The translations under genes and the position numbers were made by a program. This document shows, piece by piece, positions 1 through 8,246 of a DNA stretch of 64,000 nucleotides. A model generated the notes under the pieces. That model was given only the letters and a program-made list of their open reading frames with translations, was not told the origin of the DNA and did not search any database. Origin of the DNA: Stieleria bergensis (GTDB taxonomy: Bacteria > Planctomycetota > Planctomycetia > Pirellulales > Pirellulaceae); NCBI GenBank assembly GCA_007745635.1, contig CP036272.1, forward strand, positions 6,151,697 through 6,215,696, written 5' to 3'. Every line of letters starts with the position of its first letter. Within the stretch, counting starts at the first letter, position 1.

Positions 1-355
1 TTCATCTTTTTCAAGCTTTCTGAGAGCTTGCGGGCTAGAGGTCTGCGCCGAGCGTCGCCAAAACGGTTCGGATTCGCCCGGACCTACCGATTTTGGCCCA
101 TGCCCCCCATCGGCCGACAACCCTCCCCGCCTAAGTCGCCTAGGCTACTAGTGGCGTTCTTTCCCAATAGGGACACACCCTATGGTAGATCGTTGGGACA
201 CACCCTCACTCGACGGGGACACACCCTATGGTAGATCCCCCTATGGTAGATCGTTTGACGTTAAACTGCCCTTTGACTTTAAGCTTGACTCGTGAGCACG
301 CAGTTTGGCACAAAACTCGCTAAAACCGCCATCACGCCGATGCCAAGGTCCTGAA
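1..355. other. Non-coding start of window with repeat cluster
   Basis: I see no convincing gene in the first 355 bases. The short open frames have no recognisable protein features or ribosome binding sites. The notable content is the direct-repeat cluster at 170-259, described separately. The next gene begins at 356. Confidence 0.5.
170..259. repeat. GGGACACACCC / CTATGGTAGATC direct repeats
   Basis: Three copies of GGGACACACCC start at 170, 195 and 216. The copies at 170 and 216 continue into the shared string TATGGTAGATC, and a fourth copy of CCCTATGGTAGATC follows at 238-251 without the GGGACACA part. I recall GGGACACACC-type motifs recurring around transposase-like genes in planctomycete genomes, but no transposase lies in this window. 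This is most likely a fragment of a dispersed repeat or the edge of an element left of the window. Confidence 0.6.
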
Positions 356-934
356 ATGAAGGCTCTCCGACTGCTTGCTCTCCTGTGCCTGCTTCCCAGC
401 ACCCACTCCGCTGCTGACTCCGATCGCTCCAACACGCCAAATCAATGCGCGAACACAACACCCAGTCAAACAACTGACAAACCTGAACCCTGGCTCTATC
501 CGCCTAATCTCAATCAACCCAGCAACAAACTCGCTCTGCATGCTGGACGAATTACTGAAACCTACATCGAGCACGCTGGCGTGCGCACCCTTCAGACGAA
601 TAGTCGTATGATCCACCATTCAGTCGCTAGCTTCAAAGACATCGTCCAGTGGTACAGCGACAAATGGAATACACCAGACCTACCAGGCAAAATCAAAGCC
701 TTCGAGAAACGCCTTCAAACAGAACCCGAACTCACCGTCGAAAGCGTTCTGCCGCCTCAGAACCTCCCCCCAAAAGTCCTCCTGACCTACTGGCTCAGTC
801 CCAGCCAAACCCACATCACCGCTTCACTCCGCGACACCAATGGCGAGCCCATCTGCATCACAATCCTTGGCATGAAAAAACAGACTCGCATCCAAGTCGC
901 TCGACATGGCCTGAAAACACACCAAGAACAGTGA
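356..934 (+). CDS. Hypothetical secreted protein
   Basis: The protein has 192 aa. The start at 356 is chosen because it gives a classical signal peptide: MKALR, then a hydrophobic Leu-rich core, then a small-residue cleavage region ending near STHSAA. The upstream in-frame ATG at 305 would only add a polar extension. The mature part has an Asn/Thr/Pro-rich linker followed by about 130 residues of mixed helix and strand, including a WYSDKW segment and a C-terminal strand pair (HITASLRD, CITILGM). I do not recognise a family. The gene is separated by only 42 bases from the convergent hydroxyproline operon and has no apparent link to it. The product is probably periplasmic; its function is unknown. 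Confidence 0.6.
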   Translation: MKALRLLALLCLLPSTHSAADSDRSNTPNQCANTTPSQTTDKPEPWLYPPNLNQPSNKLALHAGRITETYIEHAGVRTLQTNSRMIHHSVASFKDIVQWYSDKWNTPDLPGKIKAFEKRLQTEPELTVESVLPPQNLPPKVLLTYWLSPSQTHITASLRDTNGEPICITILGMKKQTRIQVARHGLKTHQEQ

Positions 935-976
935 GTACTCAAGGACACAACCTCAGAAACTCTCCCTGCGCGAACC

Positions 977-1930
977 CTACTTTCCTGGCCAACTCTCCCA
1001 CCACGACTGAAAGAGCTCCAACTGATCCAAGGCATATTGAGCCTGCGAAGCACTTAACTGATCACTCCCCAAAGCAGGCCGAGCATAAACGGGGTCAATG
1101 GTTTTTGAAGCGAGCAATCGATAGTAAAGCGTCAAATCAGGACCTTCGTCAAACGTCGAAAGCACCTTCAAGGCCTCATCAAGCTCCTTGGCTAATCGGC
1201 GAGCCTCAAAGTCACCGGCAACAGCGTCTCGACACAACTGCACCAATCGCAACACAGGGCCGGGAAGACAATTCCCAATCCCGGTGATCGCACCCTGTGC
1301 ACCACACTGCAGGAAGCCAAAGTAAACCTGAGTATCAACTCCGACCAACAATAACCCGCCATCGTCGGCCGACGTAATATGCTCCGCTGCATAGCTCAAC
1401 GAAGCCGCACCACCAAACTCCTTGAATCCAACCAAGTTGGGTGACTCACTTCGCAACCGTTGATACAAGCCCGCTTTCGTTTGATAACCATAGTAGGGAC
1501 TGTTATAAATCACCGACGGCAAAGAAGGTGCCGCTGACAACACACGAGCAAAGTGATTCGCTTGAGCCAATTCCGAGGTCGGCCGCGAAAGCAAGCGAGG
1601 AATAATCATCAAGCCCGCCGCACCCACATCAGCAGCATGCTTTGCATGCTCTGCAGCAACCAACGGACTTTGTGACCCCGTCCCCACGACCACTTTGATC
1701 CCCGCGCCAACTAATCGCTCCACTCCTTCACGCCGCAACTGATCTCCAATCAGCGGCCAATCTCCCATCGATCCGCAATAAACGACGCCTGTCATCCCTG
1801 CACTGACCAGATCACCGGCGTGCTTGACCATGACGTCAAAATCAGGTTTTCCCTGAGCATTCATGGGAGTCATGATCGCTGGCATGCAGCCGCGAAAAAC
1901 GCTGTCATCAATTGTGTTTGGTCCAGTCAT
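977..1930 (-). CDS. DHDPS-family lyase, probable 1-pyrroline-4-hydroxy-2-carboxylate deaminase
   Basis: The 317 aa length is typical of the dihydrodipicolinate synthase (DapA)/N-acetylneuraminate lyase TIM-barrel family. The Schiff-base lysine is Lys170 in VGFKEFG, and the partner tyrosine lies in YNSPYY (about residues 142-147). The usual GTTGE-like loop is seen as GSMGDWP near 53-59. On its own this could be any DHDPS-like aldolase or deaminase. The neighbours decide the call: it is the third gene of an operon with a hydroxyproline 2-epimerase and a D-amino-acid oxidoreductase. In that setting such proteins (HypD-type) deaminate and dehydrate pyrroline-4-hydroxy-2-carboxylate to 2-oxoglutarate semialdehyde. 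The substrate assignment is inference; the family is secure. The next enzyme, 2-oxoglutarate semialdehyde dehydrogenase, is not in this window. Confidence 0.8.
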   Translation of the reverse strand: MTGPNTIDDSVFRGCMPAIMTPMNAQGKPDFDVMVKHAGDLVSAGMTGVVYCGSMGDWPLIGDQLRREGVERLVGAGIKVVVGTGSQSPLVAAEHAKHAADVGAAGLMIIPRLLSRPTSELAQANHFARVLSAAPSLPSVIYNSPYYGYQTKAGLYQRLRSESPNLVGFKEFGGAASLSYAAEHITSADDGGLLLVGVDTQVYFGFLQCGAQGAITGIGNCLPGPVLRLVQLCRDAVAGDFEARRLAKELDEALKVLSTFDEGPDLTLYYRLLASKTIDPVYARPALGSDQLSASQAQYALDQLELFQSWWESWPGK

Positions 1931-2083
1931 GGATGCCTCGTCGTGCTCGACAAAAGTAAAAGGCGAAAGAATTGAAAATCGTAGAACAGGTGACCGGCCA
2001 CGAATCGCCTGAAGTCACACGCCGCTGGTCAAACACTTTTAAACAGCTCAAAAGCATCCGGCGGCCGCATCAACGTACAACAA

Positions 2084-3361
2084 CTAATTGAATCGCGCAA
2101 CTCGGTAGGGTTCCGGATCAACATGTGGCGTCTGATCTAACATCAGTTCCGCTGCTAGCTTGGCGGTCGCAGGCCCGCAGGCAATCCCGATCATCCCGTT
2201 GCCAGTCGCCAAACACACATTGCGAGCCTTCGGCAACCGACTGATGATTGGAATCCCGTCGGGCGACATCGGCCGCCAACCCGACCATCGCTCCTCTTGT
2301 TCTTGACCAGCCTCTCCAGCAGCATGGATCGGGTCCCTTAAGTGCAACTTCGCCGACCGTTTTAACAACTCGATCCGATGCTCAGGCACTGACCGATCAT
2401 ACCCAACAAATTGCATGGTCGAACCGATCCGCAGTGCACCATCGAGCGGCGTAACAGCAACATGATCGTCTTCAAAAATCATCGGAATTGTAGGACGACT
2501 GGCCGCCCCATGGATCGTTACCGAGAACCCTTTACCTGGCACCACGGGGATCTTGCAGCCCAAGGATTTCGCAAAACGACTGGTTTCCGCGCCCGCAGCA
2601 ATGACAAACCCATCGGCCGAAAACGACTCGCCCGAATCACTGTGAATCTGACTCAGCCCGCCAGCGCCCATCACAAATCGATCAACGCCGCAGCTCTCTC
2701 GAACCTCCACGCCACATGCATCCAACTGCTTGCGCAATTGCTGCATCAGTTGCCCGGGATGCAAATGAGCATCATCGGGAAAATGCCAGCCACCGGCCAA
2801 ACCACTTTGCAGCGCCGGTTCGACTTCGGAAACGTTGTCTCCATCATAACGATTGATCTGCAAACCAAAGTCGCGTTGTAATTGCTCAGCAGCACTCGCA
2901 TATGCTTCAAAACGGTCAGGCGAGCGATAGACCATCATCAAACCCGCGGTCCGCCATTGCAAGGAATCAGCATGTTGCTCGGCAAAGTCCGTGTACAACG
3001 CACGTGCCGAGCGAAGCAACGCATGTCGCGCTCGCGAACCCTGCTCAAAGGCCTTTCCACTGCAGTGCTTTCGGAACCTCATCAACCAGCGCCAAAGCGA
3101 TGGATCCCAGCGAGGTGGCACTGACAAAGCCCCTCCACTACGCACCATCATTTCCAACGCATGCTTGATCGCTCCAGGACCTGAAAGCGGGTGCACATGA
3201 CTGGGCGAAACATAACCACAGTTCCCATAGGATGCGCCACGGCCAATCGAATCACGCTCCAATAACGTCACCTTGCATCCCGCCTGTGCCAAATGCAAGG
3301 CCGTCCAGCAACCAACCACGCCACCGCCTACAACAATCACATCGTTCATCTTGTTGCTCAT
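2084..3361 (-). CDS. FAD-dependent D-amino-acid oxidoreductase (DadA-like), probable cis-4-hydroxy-D-proline dehydrogenase
   Basis: The protein has 425 aa. It opens with a dinucleotide-binding fold, VVGGGVVGCW, followed by an acidic residue closing the second strand (VTLLERD). The DAO/DadA signature region RGASYGNCGYVSP comes next. The C-terminus has the FAD-contacting pattern TGNGMIGIACGPATAKL. This is the glycine/D-amino acid oxidase family. It starts 18 bases downstream of the epimerase gene, so the two are cotranscribed. In hydroxyproline catabolism the epimerase makes cis-4-hydroxy-D-proline, which an enzyme of this type oxidises to 1-pyrroline-4-hydroxy-2-carboxylate, probably passing electrons to the respiratory chain. 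An alternative ATG lies four codons in (3349). Family confidence is high; substrate confidence rests on context. Confidence 0.85.
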   Translation of the reverse strand: MSNKMNDVIVVGGGVVGCWTALHLAQAGCKVTLLERDSIGRGASYGNCGYVSPSHVHPLSGPGAIKHALEMMVRSGGALSVPPRWDPSLWRWLMRFRKHCSGKAFEQGSRARHALLRSARALYTDFAEQHADSLQWRTAGLMMVYRSPDRFEAYASAAEQLQRDFGLQINRYDGDNVSEVEPALQSGLAGGWHFPDDAHLHPGQLMQQLRKQLDACGVEVRESCGVDRFVMGAGGLSQIHSDSGESFSADGFVIAAGAETSRFAKSLGCKIPVVPGKGFSVTIHGAASRPTIPMIFEDDHVAVTPLDGALRIGSTMQFVGYDRSVPEHRIELLKRSAKLHLRDPIHAAGEAGQEQEERWSGWRPMSPDGIPIISRLPKARNVCLATGNGMIGIACGPATAKLAAELMLDQTPHVDPEPYRVARFN

Positions 3362-3379
3362 CTGTTGCCCCAGCTCAGT

Positions 3380-4471
3380 TCAATTACCAATTCCAAATCG
3401 CAACGGATCCGCTGCATCATAAATCTGCCAACTCACCGCCGTCACAGATGCTCGACCCACCACCGTCACTCGCACTAAACCCTCGCCCTGTCCCCGATCA
3501 TCCCGCAGACGCTCATAACTGGCCAGAAAGCGACTGCCAGTGACCGATTGCTGGACCCAAATGCCCCCTGGCTGAAGCTTACCTGAGGCCGCTAAACAAG
3601 CAAGCTTGGCACTCGTCCCCGTCCCGCATGGCGACCGATCATAGTGATGCCCAGGACAAAGAACAAAATTAGCCGCCCCCTCAATATGAAGCCCACTAGG
3701 ATTCAGCCCATCAACACCTGCCCCCTGAGCAGCCAGAGACTCACCTGCCAAAGACTCGTCCAAGTCCGCTAACACAGACACGTCAAACGACTGGTGACCA
3801 TAGAGTTCGATATGATCGATCTCCGCCCCATCTGCACCCGTGATTCGATCACGCTCTAAGGCCGATCGAATCATCGTCGTCCGCTGCATCAGGTTCTCGC
3901 AAAGACTCATTTCAATCCGTTCAACGGATGACAGAAAGAACCAATTGCCACCATAAGCAATGTCACCAACGCACGGCGTTCCGTCTTCAAGTTGCAATTC
4001 AACGTTCGTGCGATAACGAAAACTGGGGACACCCTGAAACGAAACCGCACCACCAGGCAGAACTTCCGCAATCACTTCACCGGCCGCCGTCTCAAAAACC
4101 ACTTGGCCGGAAAGAGGTGCTGGCCGAGCAGACTCGCAGAGCCCGGTTCCAGCATCGACAAGATGCTGATAACGCAGCGCCTCAACCACGCCGATCAACC
4201 CGTGGCCACACATCGCCAAATAACCAACGTTATTAAAAAACAACACGCGATAGCGGTTGGCGTCGGGCAACTTGGTGACAACCGCTCCGACAGCAAACTG
4301 CATGCCGCGCGGCTCACAGGTCAGCGAACGCCGAACCCAGTCTAAATTCTGTTTTAAATGATCGACCTGCTGAGCCGCTGGAAGATCAGGCAAGCCAATG
4401 CCATCGGCAAACACCACACGCGTGATCTCGCCACCAGTATGAGTTTCAATGACAGGAAATCCAGAACGCAT
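3380..4471 (-). CDS. 4-hydroxyproline 2-epimerase (proline racemase family)
   Basis: The protein has 363 aa. The start at 4471 is chosen because homologues begin with an FPVIETHTGGE-like strand and the in-frame extension upstream is not protein-like. Both catalytic cysteines of the proline racemase fold are present: Cys88 in LAMCGHG and Cys282 in RSPCGTGTS. The second cysteine argues against trans-3-hydroxyproline dehydratase, which carries threonine there. The family inverts the alpha carbon by a two-base mechanism without cofactor. As first gene of the operon with an oxidoreductase and a DHDPS-type deaminase, it fits conversion of trans-4-hydroxy-L-proline to cis-4-hydroxy-D-proline. Proline racemase is the alternative, but the neighbourhood favours the epimerase. 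A promoter is proposed at 4518-4546. Confidence 0.88.
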   Translation of the reverse strand: MRSGFPVIETHTGGEITRVVFADGIGLPDLPAAQQVDHLKQNLDWVRRSLTCEPRGMQFAVGAVVTKLPDANRYRVLFFNNVGYLAMCGHGLIGVVEALRYQHLVDAGTGLCESARPAPLSGQVVFETAAGEVIAEVLPGGAVSFQGVPSFRYRTNVELQLEDGTPCVGDIAYGGNWFFLSSVERIEMSLCENLMQRTTMIRSALERDRITGADGAEIDHIELYGHQSFDVSVLADLDESLAGESLAAQGAGVDGLNPSGLHIEGAANFVLCPGHHYDRSPCGTGTSAKLACLAASGKLQPGGIWVQQSVTGSRFLASYERLRDDRGQGEGLVRVTVVGRASVTAVSWQIYDAADPLRFGIGN

Positions 4472-4517
4472 CAGTCTCTCACACTTGCCAACCACTCGGA
4501 CCGAACGGAAAGCCGCT

Positions 4518-4546
4518 ATTGTCCCCTGCCAGCGAGCCGTTGACAA
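4518..4546 (-). promoter_or_regulatory. Candidate sigma70-type promoter of the hydroxyproline operon
   Basis: Read on the minus strand, a -35 TTGTCA (4541-4546) and a -10 GACAAT (4518-4523) are 17 bases apart, with five and four matches to consensus. The boxes also form an inverted repeat (TTGTC...GACAA), which could be an operator. It lies 46 bases upstream of the epimerase start. The call is by inspection only. Confidence 0.45.
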
Positions 4547-4683
4547 TCGGAGATGGCGTGCCGAAGGGAAACCAAAACTAAACTCCCGCCTCACACGAAC
4601 TGGTTACGAACAACTACGATAGGAGCCACCGCTTGCTGCCTCTATCGCTCCCCTAAATCGCTCCAATGCCCGCACCAGCCCCC

Positions 4684-6075
4684 ATGCCCACCACTCTCTT
4701 TTCAAAAGCGTCGCTCATGTGCGGCTTCGCCCTGATCTGCCTCCTGACTCGAACGCTGGCACTTCCTGCTGCGACCGCGGCTCAGCAGCCCCTCAAGCAC
4801 CGCCCCAACATCCTGATTATTTTCACCGATGACCAGGGAGTCAACGATGTCGGGTGCTACGGCAGCGAGATTCCAACGCCAAACATTGATTCTTTGGCCA
4901 AACAAGGCATCCAGCTGAACCAATTCTATGCCGCCAGTAGCATTTGTACGCCATCGCGCTTTGGCCTGCTGACCGGCCGCTACGCACAACGATCTCAGGA
5001 TCGCCTGACCGGCGCACTGATGTTCCTGGAACAACGTGACCTCCAACGAGGCATTCGCCAGCACGAGCGAATGTTCGTCAAAGATCTACAACAAGCGGGC
5101 TACCAAACACACTTAGTCGGCAAATGGCACCTCGGCCACGGTGACAAAAAGTTTTGGCCAACCGAACATGGCTTCGATAGCTTCTTTGGCCACACCGGCG
5201 GCTGCGTGGACTTCTTCACCTGCCAATACGCCAACAAACCAGACTGGTATCGGGGACGCGACCTTGTCAAGACCACGGGCTACGCGACCGACGTGATCAC
5301 CGACGAAGCACTGAACAGGCTTGATCAACTGTCCGTCAGCGACCGACCCTGGTTAATGCATCTGGCTTACAATGCCCCGCACTTTGGCAAAGGCTGGGAC
5401 GAAGCCACACAGAGTGCCGTCAACATCATGCAGCCAAAGCCAGCGGACTTAAAACAAGTCCAATCGATCAACGACCCGCTGCGTCGCGCCTTCGCCGCCA
5501 AGGTTGTCGGCATGGACAAATCCATCGGGCTTGTGCTAAAGAAACTAAACAGCACAGGAATGGACCAGAACACGTTCGTGATCTTCATGACAGATCACGG
5601 TGGAGACGCAAAGTACGGCGGCTCCAACAAACCACTACGCGGAGGCAAGGCCACACTGTTCGAAGGCGGCATTCGAGTGCCTTGCCTCGTGCGCTTCCCT
5701 GGCGTGATTCAACCTGGCAGCCACAGCAATGCCGTGGCCAGCGCCCTAGACTGGTACCCCACCCTTGCAGAACTGACCAGGATCTCTGTCCCCAAAACAC
5801 TTGACGGCCAATCGCTGATGCCAATCCTGACGGGGAAACCAGTCACCACGCATCGGCCGATTGTCTGGGCGACGGGTGCTCACGAAAGCCTAGAGCGAAA
5901 GGCCTGGGCGGCTGCCCGAATTGAAAATTGGAAATGGGTGCGCCCACCGCAACAAAAAGCCATGCTGTTTGATCTGGAAACCGACCCCACCGAGCAAACG
6001 AATCTTGCCGCCAAGCACCCCGCCTTGATGAAGCGAATGCGCACGCTGGTCGACGAATCATTCCAAGGCCAGTGA
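4684..6075 (+). CDS. Secreted sulfatase (formylglycine-dependent)
   Basis: The protein has 463 aa. The chosen start at 4684 gives an N-terminal hydrophobic signal segment ending near ATAAQQ; an ATG at 4666 is also possible. The arylsulfatase pattern is complete: NILIIFTDDQG holds the first metal-binding aspartates, and ICTPSRFGLLTGR has Cys88 as the residue oxidised to formylglycine. GKWHLG follows, then the TDHGGD metal-binding segment. The length matches single-domain type I sulfatases. The enzyme should hydrolyse sulfate esters in the periplasm or outside the cell; the substrate cannot be told from sequence. The gene stands divergent from the hydroxyproline operon, and no sulfatase-maturing enzyme lies nearby. 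Confidence 0.93.
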   Translation: MPTTLFSKASLMCGFALICLLTRTLALPAATAAQQPLKHRPNILIIFTDDQGVNDVGCYGSEIPTPNIDSLAKQGIQLNQFYAASSICTPSRFGLLTGRYAQRSQDRLTGALMFLEQRDLQRGIRQHERMFVKDLQQAGYQTHLVGKWHLGHGDKKFWPTEHGFDSFFGHTGGCVDFFTCQYANKPDWYRGRDLVKTTGYATDVITDEALNRLDQLSVSDRPWLMHLAYNAPHFGKGWDEATQSAVNIMQPKPADLKQVQSINDPLRRAFAAKVVGMDKSIGLVLKKLNSTGMDQNTFVIFMTDHGGDAKYGGSNKPLRGGKATLFEGGIRVPCLVRFPGVIQPGSHSNAVASALDWYPTLAELTRISVPKTLDGQSLMPILTGKPVTTHRPIVWATGAHESLERKAWAAARIENWKWVRPPQQKAMLFDLETDPTEQTNLAAKHPALMKRMRTLVDESFQGQ

Positions 6076-6138
6076 GCCACCGGAATCCATCGACGGACCT
6101 CAACTCACTGGCCCGATGAAACAAAGCCCCGTGAACAG

Positions 6139-6183
6139 CATGGATTGCCAGAACATGGATTGCCAGAACATGGATTACCAGAA
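6139..6183 (+). repeat. Three tandem copies of a 15-bp repeat
   Basis: The unit CATGGATTGCCAGAA occurs three times without spacing at 6139-6153, 6154-6168 and 6169-6183; the last copy has one change (TTACC for TTGCC). It lies in the 232-base gap between the sulfatase and the DUF2459 gene. It could be translated as a short repeat, but no credible gene covers it, so I treat it as an intergenic minisatellite. Confidence 0.85.
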
Positions 6184-6307
6184 CAAGGTGCAAAGAATCG
6201 GCCACAGCCCGCCAGAATTTTAAAACCAACGGCAACGGCTAATCGTCTCGTTTCATGGAAGAAACACCGTCCACTCATTTATTGGGCCCACAGGATGGGA
6301 CTCCCAG

Positions 6308-7027
6308 ATGCCAACGTCCAAGCTTAAAAACGAGACCAAGTCGGCCACAAAACCGCAACCACGGTGGCGTCGCTTCCTGCGGCGACTGCTGATCGCGTTT
6401 GCAGCGTTGCTGGCGTTGTTCCTTGCTTCGCTGGCTGGAGGGATGATCCCTGTGAACAACGACTTTGTCCCGACCCCGGACGGCATCGAAATCGTCATCA
6501 TTTCCAATCCAGTCCACTCGGATATCGTGGTTCCGATGACCAACCCAGTGATGGATTGGCGGACGTTCATCGACCTGTCTGATTTCCCAGACGGTGCAAC
6601 AGAATCCGGCCACATCGCATTTGGATGGGGTGACAAAGGCTTCTTCCTTGACACCCCAACGTGGGATGACTTGACGGTCTCAACAGCCGCCAGCGCGCTG
6701 CTTTGGAACTCTCCCTGCTGCCTCCATGTCCAGCTGATGCAGTTCGACAAACCACCGTTAGAAAGCCAAACGGTGACGATTAGCGAACAGCAATACCAAA
6801 CGCTGGTGCAATCGATCAAAGCATCGTTCACAGCCAGCCCAGAACGGCAACCAGAACCCATCACAGACGCATCCTACCATCAATGGGATCGTTTCTACGA
6901 CGCTGAAGGCAACTACCATGCGTTGAACACTTGCAACTCCTGGGTAGGCCGGTGCTTAAAGGAAACGGGAGTCCGCGTTCCGCTGAACCCAACGCTGCCA
7001 GGCACGCCAACGATTTACTTGCCTTGA
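6308..7027 (+). CDS. DUF2459 (TIGR02117-type) membrane-anchored protein
   Basis: The protein has 239 aa. A basic N-terminus (RWRRFLRRLL) is followed by one strong transmembrane segment (about residues 29-46), leaving the rest outside the cytoplasm. The body carries hallmarks of the DUF2459 family: a VHSDIVVP strand near the start, the IAFGWGDKGFF and DTPTW motifs, and a C-terminal NTCNSWVGRCLK segment with His/Cys residues that suggest a papain- or NlpC-like arrangement. That family is known from urease-region surveys (TIGR02117), but no urease genes are here and the biochemical role is unknown. I am confident of the family and make no claim about reaction. Confidence 0.75.
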   Translation: MPTSKLKNETKSATKPQPRWRRFLRRLLIAFAALLALFLASLAGGMIPVNNDFVPTPDGIEIVIISNPVHSDIVVPMTNPVMDWRTFIDLSDFPDGATESGHIAFGWGDKGFFLDTPTWDDLTVSTAASALLWNSPCCLHVQLMQFDKPPLESQTVTISEQQYQTLVQSIKASFTASPERQPEPITDASYHQWDRFYDAEGNYHALNTCNSWVGRCLKETGVRVPLNPTLPGTPTIYLP

Positions 7028-7069
7028 CGTGCTGCGACCACGCTGAGCAGCGCTGACGATGGGACGGAG

Positions 7070-7089
7070 TCACAGGCTGGCCGCTGTGA
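7070..7089 (+). terminator. Hairpin downstream of the DUF2459 gene
   Basis: TCACAG (7070-7075) pairs with CTGTGA (7084-7089) around an 8-base loop, 43 bases past the stop codon. No T-run follows directly, though seven T bases occur further on (7125-7131). It is a weak transcript-end candidate. Confidence 0.3.
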
Positions 7090-7289
7090 CCGGGGCGACA
7101 CTGACCCATCGCTGCTTGCAACTATTTTTTTCAAACCTCCGCGAGAACCCTTCTTACTGGGGTTGCAACGCCATCCCGGCACCATTAAATTGAGCGAAAC
7201 AAAAGCAAGGGCGCTTTACCAACAACTTGTCCCACGGTGACGGAAGATCCTCTCTTCGTGGTCGACGCTTCCCTATCAAGGAGCTAGCA

Positions 7290-8123
7290 ATGCTGGTAAT
7301 TTCGCGCCGTCAAAACGAAGAAATCGTGATGCCCGAACTGGGCATTTCCATCGACGTTCATCTGATTGCTAAACAACGCGTGCAACTCGCGGTCAAAGCC
7401 CCCAAGGCTGTTCGGATCTATCGCCGTGAACTGGTCAAAGGCACGGTACCTCACCCGAGAGAGCTGGAAAATCAGCTCCCCAAATCGCTAATCGAACTCA
7501 CGCGGCGTCAAAAAGGTCGAGAAGACCAAGAGGAAGTGGCGTGTGTCCTGAAGATCCTCCGGCAAGCCAAACGGCAACTGGAAACCGGTAATCGCAACGC
7601 AGCCTACCGGGCGATCGATCGCGCAGTCAACGCACTGGAAGACTGTGACTTTGAAGGGCTCAGCAATCTGCCGCACTTCGATTTCGACAGACCGCGCACC
7701 GACGACGGGCAGTTTTATAAGAACGGTGCAAGCGAGAAGAAGCGGGCGGGAAAATCACGACCAATCAGCCCTAAATCGGCGCGCGACAACGACTCTTACC
7801 AGAGCCCAAATCGACGCGGAAAGTCGCGGCGCAAATCAAAGCATCACGACGGTCCCAAGTCCAAAGAACTGCGTTACAGCCAACTGAAAGACGAATTCCA
7901 GGAAGACGTCCACGAAGCGACGGATCATGTCAGCGAGCCAACCACCGGCTACGCAATCAGTGCCGAAGCTTACGCTCCGCAGCAGCACCCGATCCCTGAC
8001 AACGCTGCCTCAGGAATTGAATTATCGATCAAGTCCGTTGAAGCGGGGATCGAACTGACCTTCCACGACGATCATGCACCGCAGACCATCTGCTTGCCGC
8101 CGCTGGCTGAGATTGCGGATTGA
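7290..8123 (+). CDS. csrA: CsrA/RsmA-family regulator with long C-terminal extension
   Basis: The protein has 277 aa; ordinary CsrA has about 60. The start at 7290 has a clear ribosome binding site (AAGGAG, six bases upstream) and begins at the canonical CsrA first strand, MLVISRR. Residues 1-50 match the CsrA fold, ending in APKAVRIYRREL, with the RNA-contacting Arg regions at both edge strands present. Family members bind GGA-containing loops over ribosome binding sites as swapped dimers. Residues 51-130 look helical. Residues 140-205 are Arg/Lys/Ser-rich and probably disordered. The last 50 residues return to strand-like sequence (GIELSIKSVEAGIEL). The extension has no domain I recognise; it might add RNA affinity or partner binding. 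The N-terminal assignment is firm; the role of the tail is unknown. Confidence 0.8.
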   Translation: MLVISRRQNEEIVMPELGISIDVHLIAKQRVQLAVKAPKAVRIYRRELVKGTVPHPRELENQLPKSLIELTRRQKGREDQEEVACVLKILRQAKRQLETGNRNAAYRAIDRAVNALEDCDFEGLSNLPHFDFDRPRTDDGQFYKNGASEKKRAGKSRPISPKSARDNDSYQSPNRRGKSRRKSKHHDGPKSKELRYSQLKDEFQEDVHEATDHVSEPTTGYAISAEAYAPQQHPIPDNAASGIELSIKSVEAGIELTFHDDHAPQTICLPPLAEIAD

Positions 8124-8246
8124 GCGGGGCGGGTTACGCTATGCGACAAGTCGCCGAGCGTTTTCCACGGTCGGCTTTTTGGGGCAACGATGGCATCGCA
8201 ACTCCTTGCGTGCCAGCAACGATTGCCACGCACCATCACTCCCCGC

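Noticed and set aside
170-259. CRISPR array
   Set aside because: Copies are unevenly spaced and variable, spacers are lacking and no cas genes are near.
649-1287. 212-codon plus-strand frame overlapping the first two genes
   Set aside because: Low-complexity His/Arg/Pro/Gln composition, antisense to the DHDPS-family gene and out of frame with the secreted protein gene.
3380-4471. trans-3-hydroxyproline dehydratase
   Set aside because: Both catalytic cysteines are present; dehydratases carry Thr at the second position.
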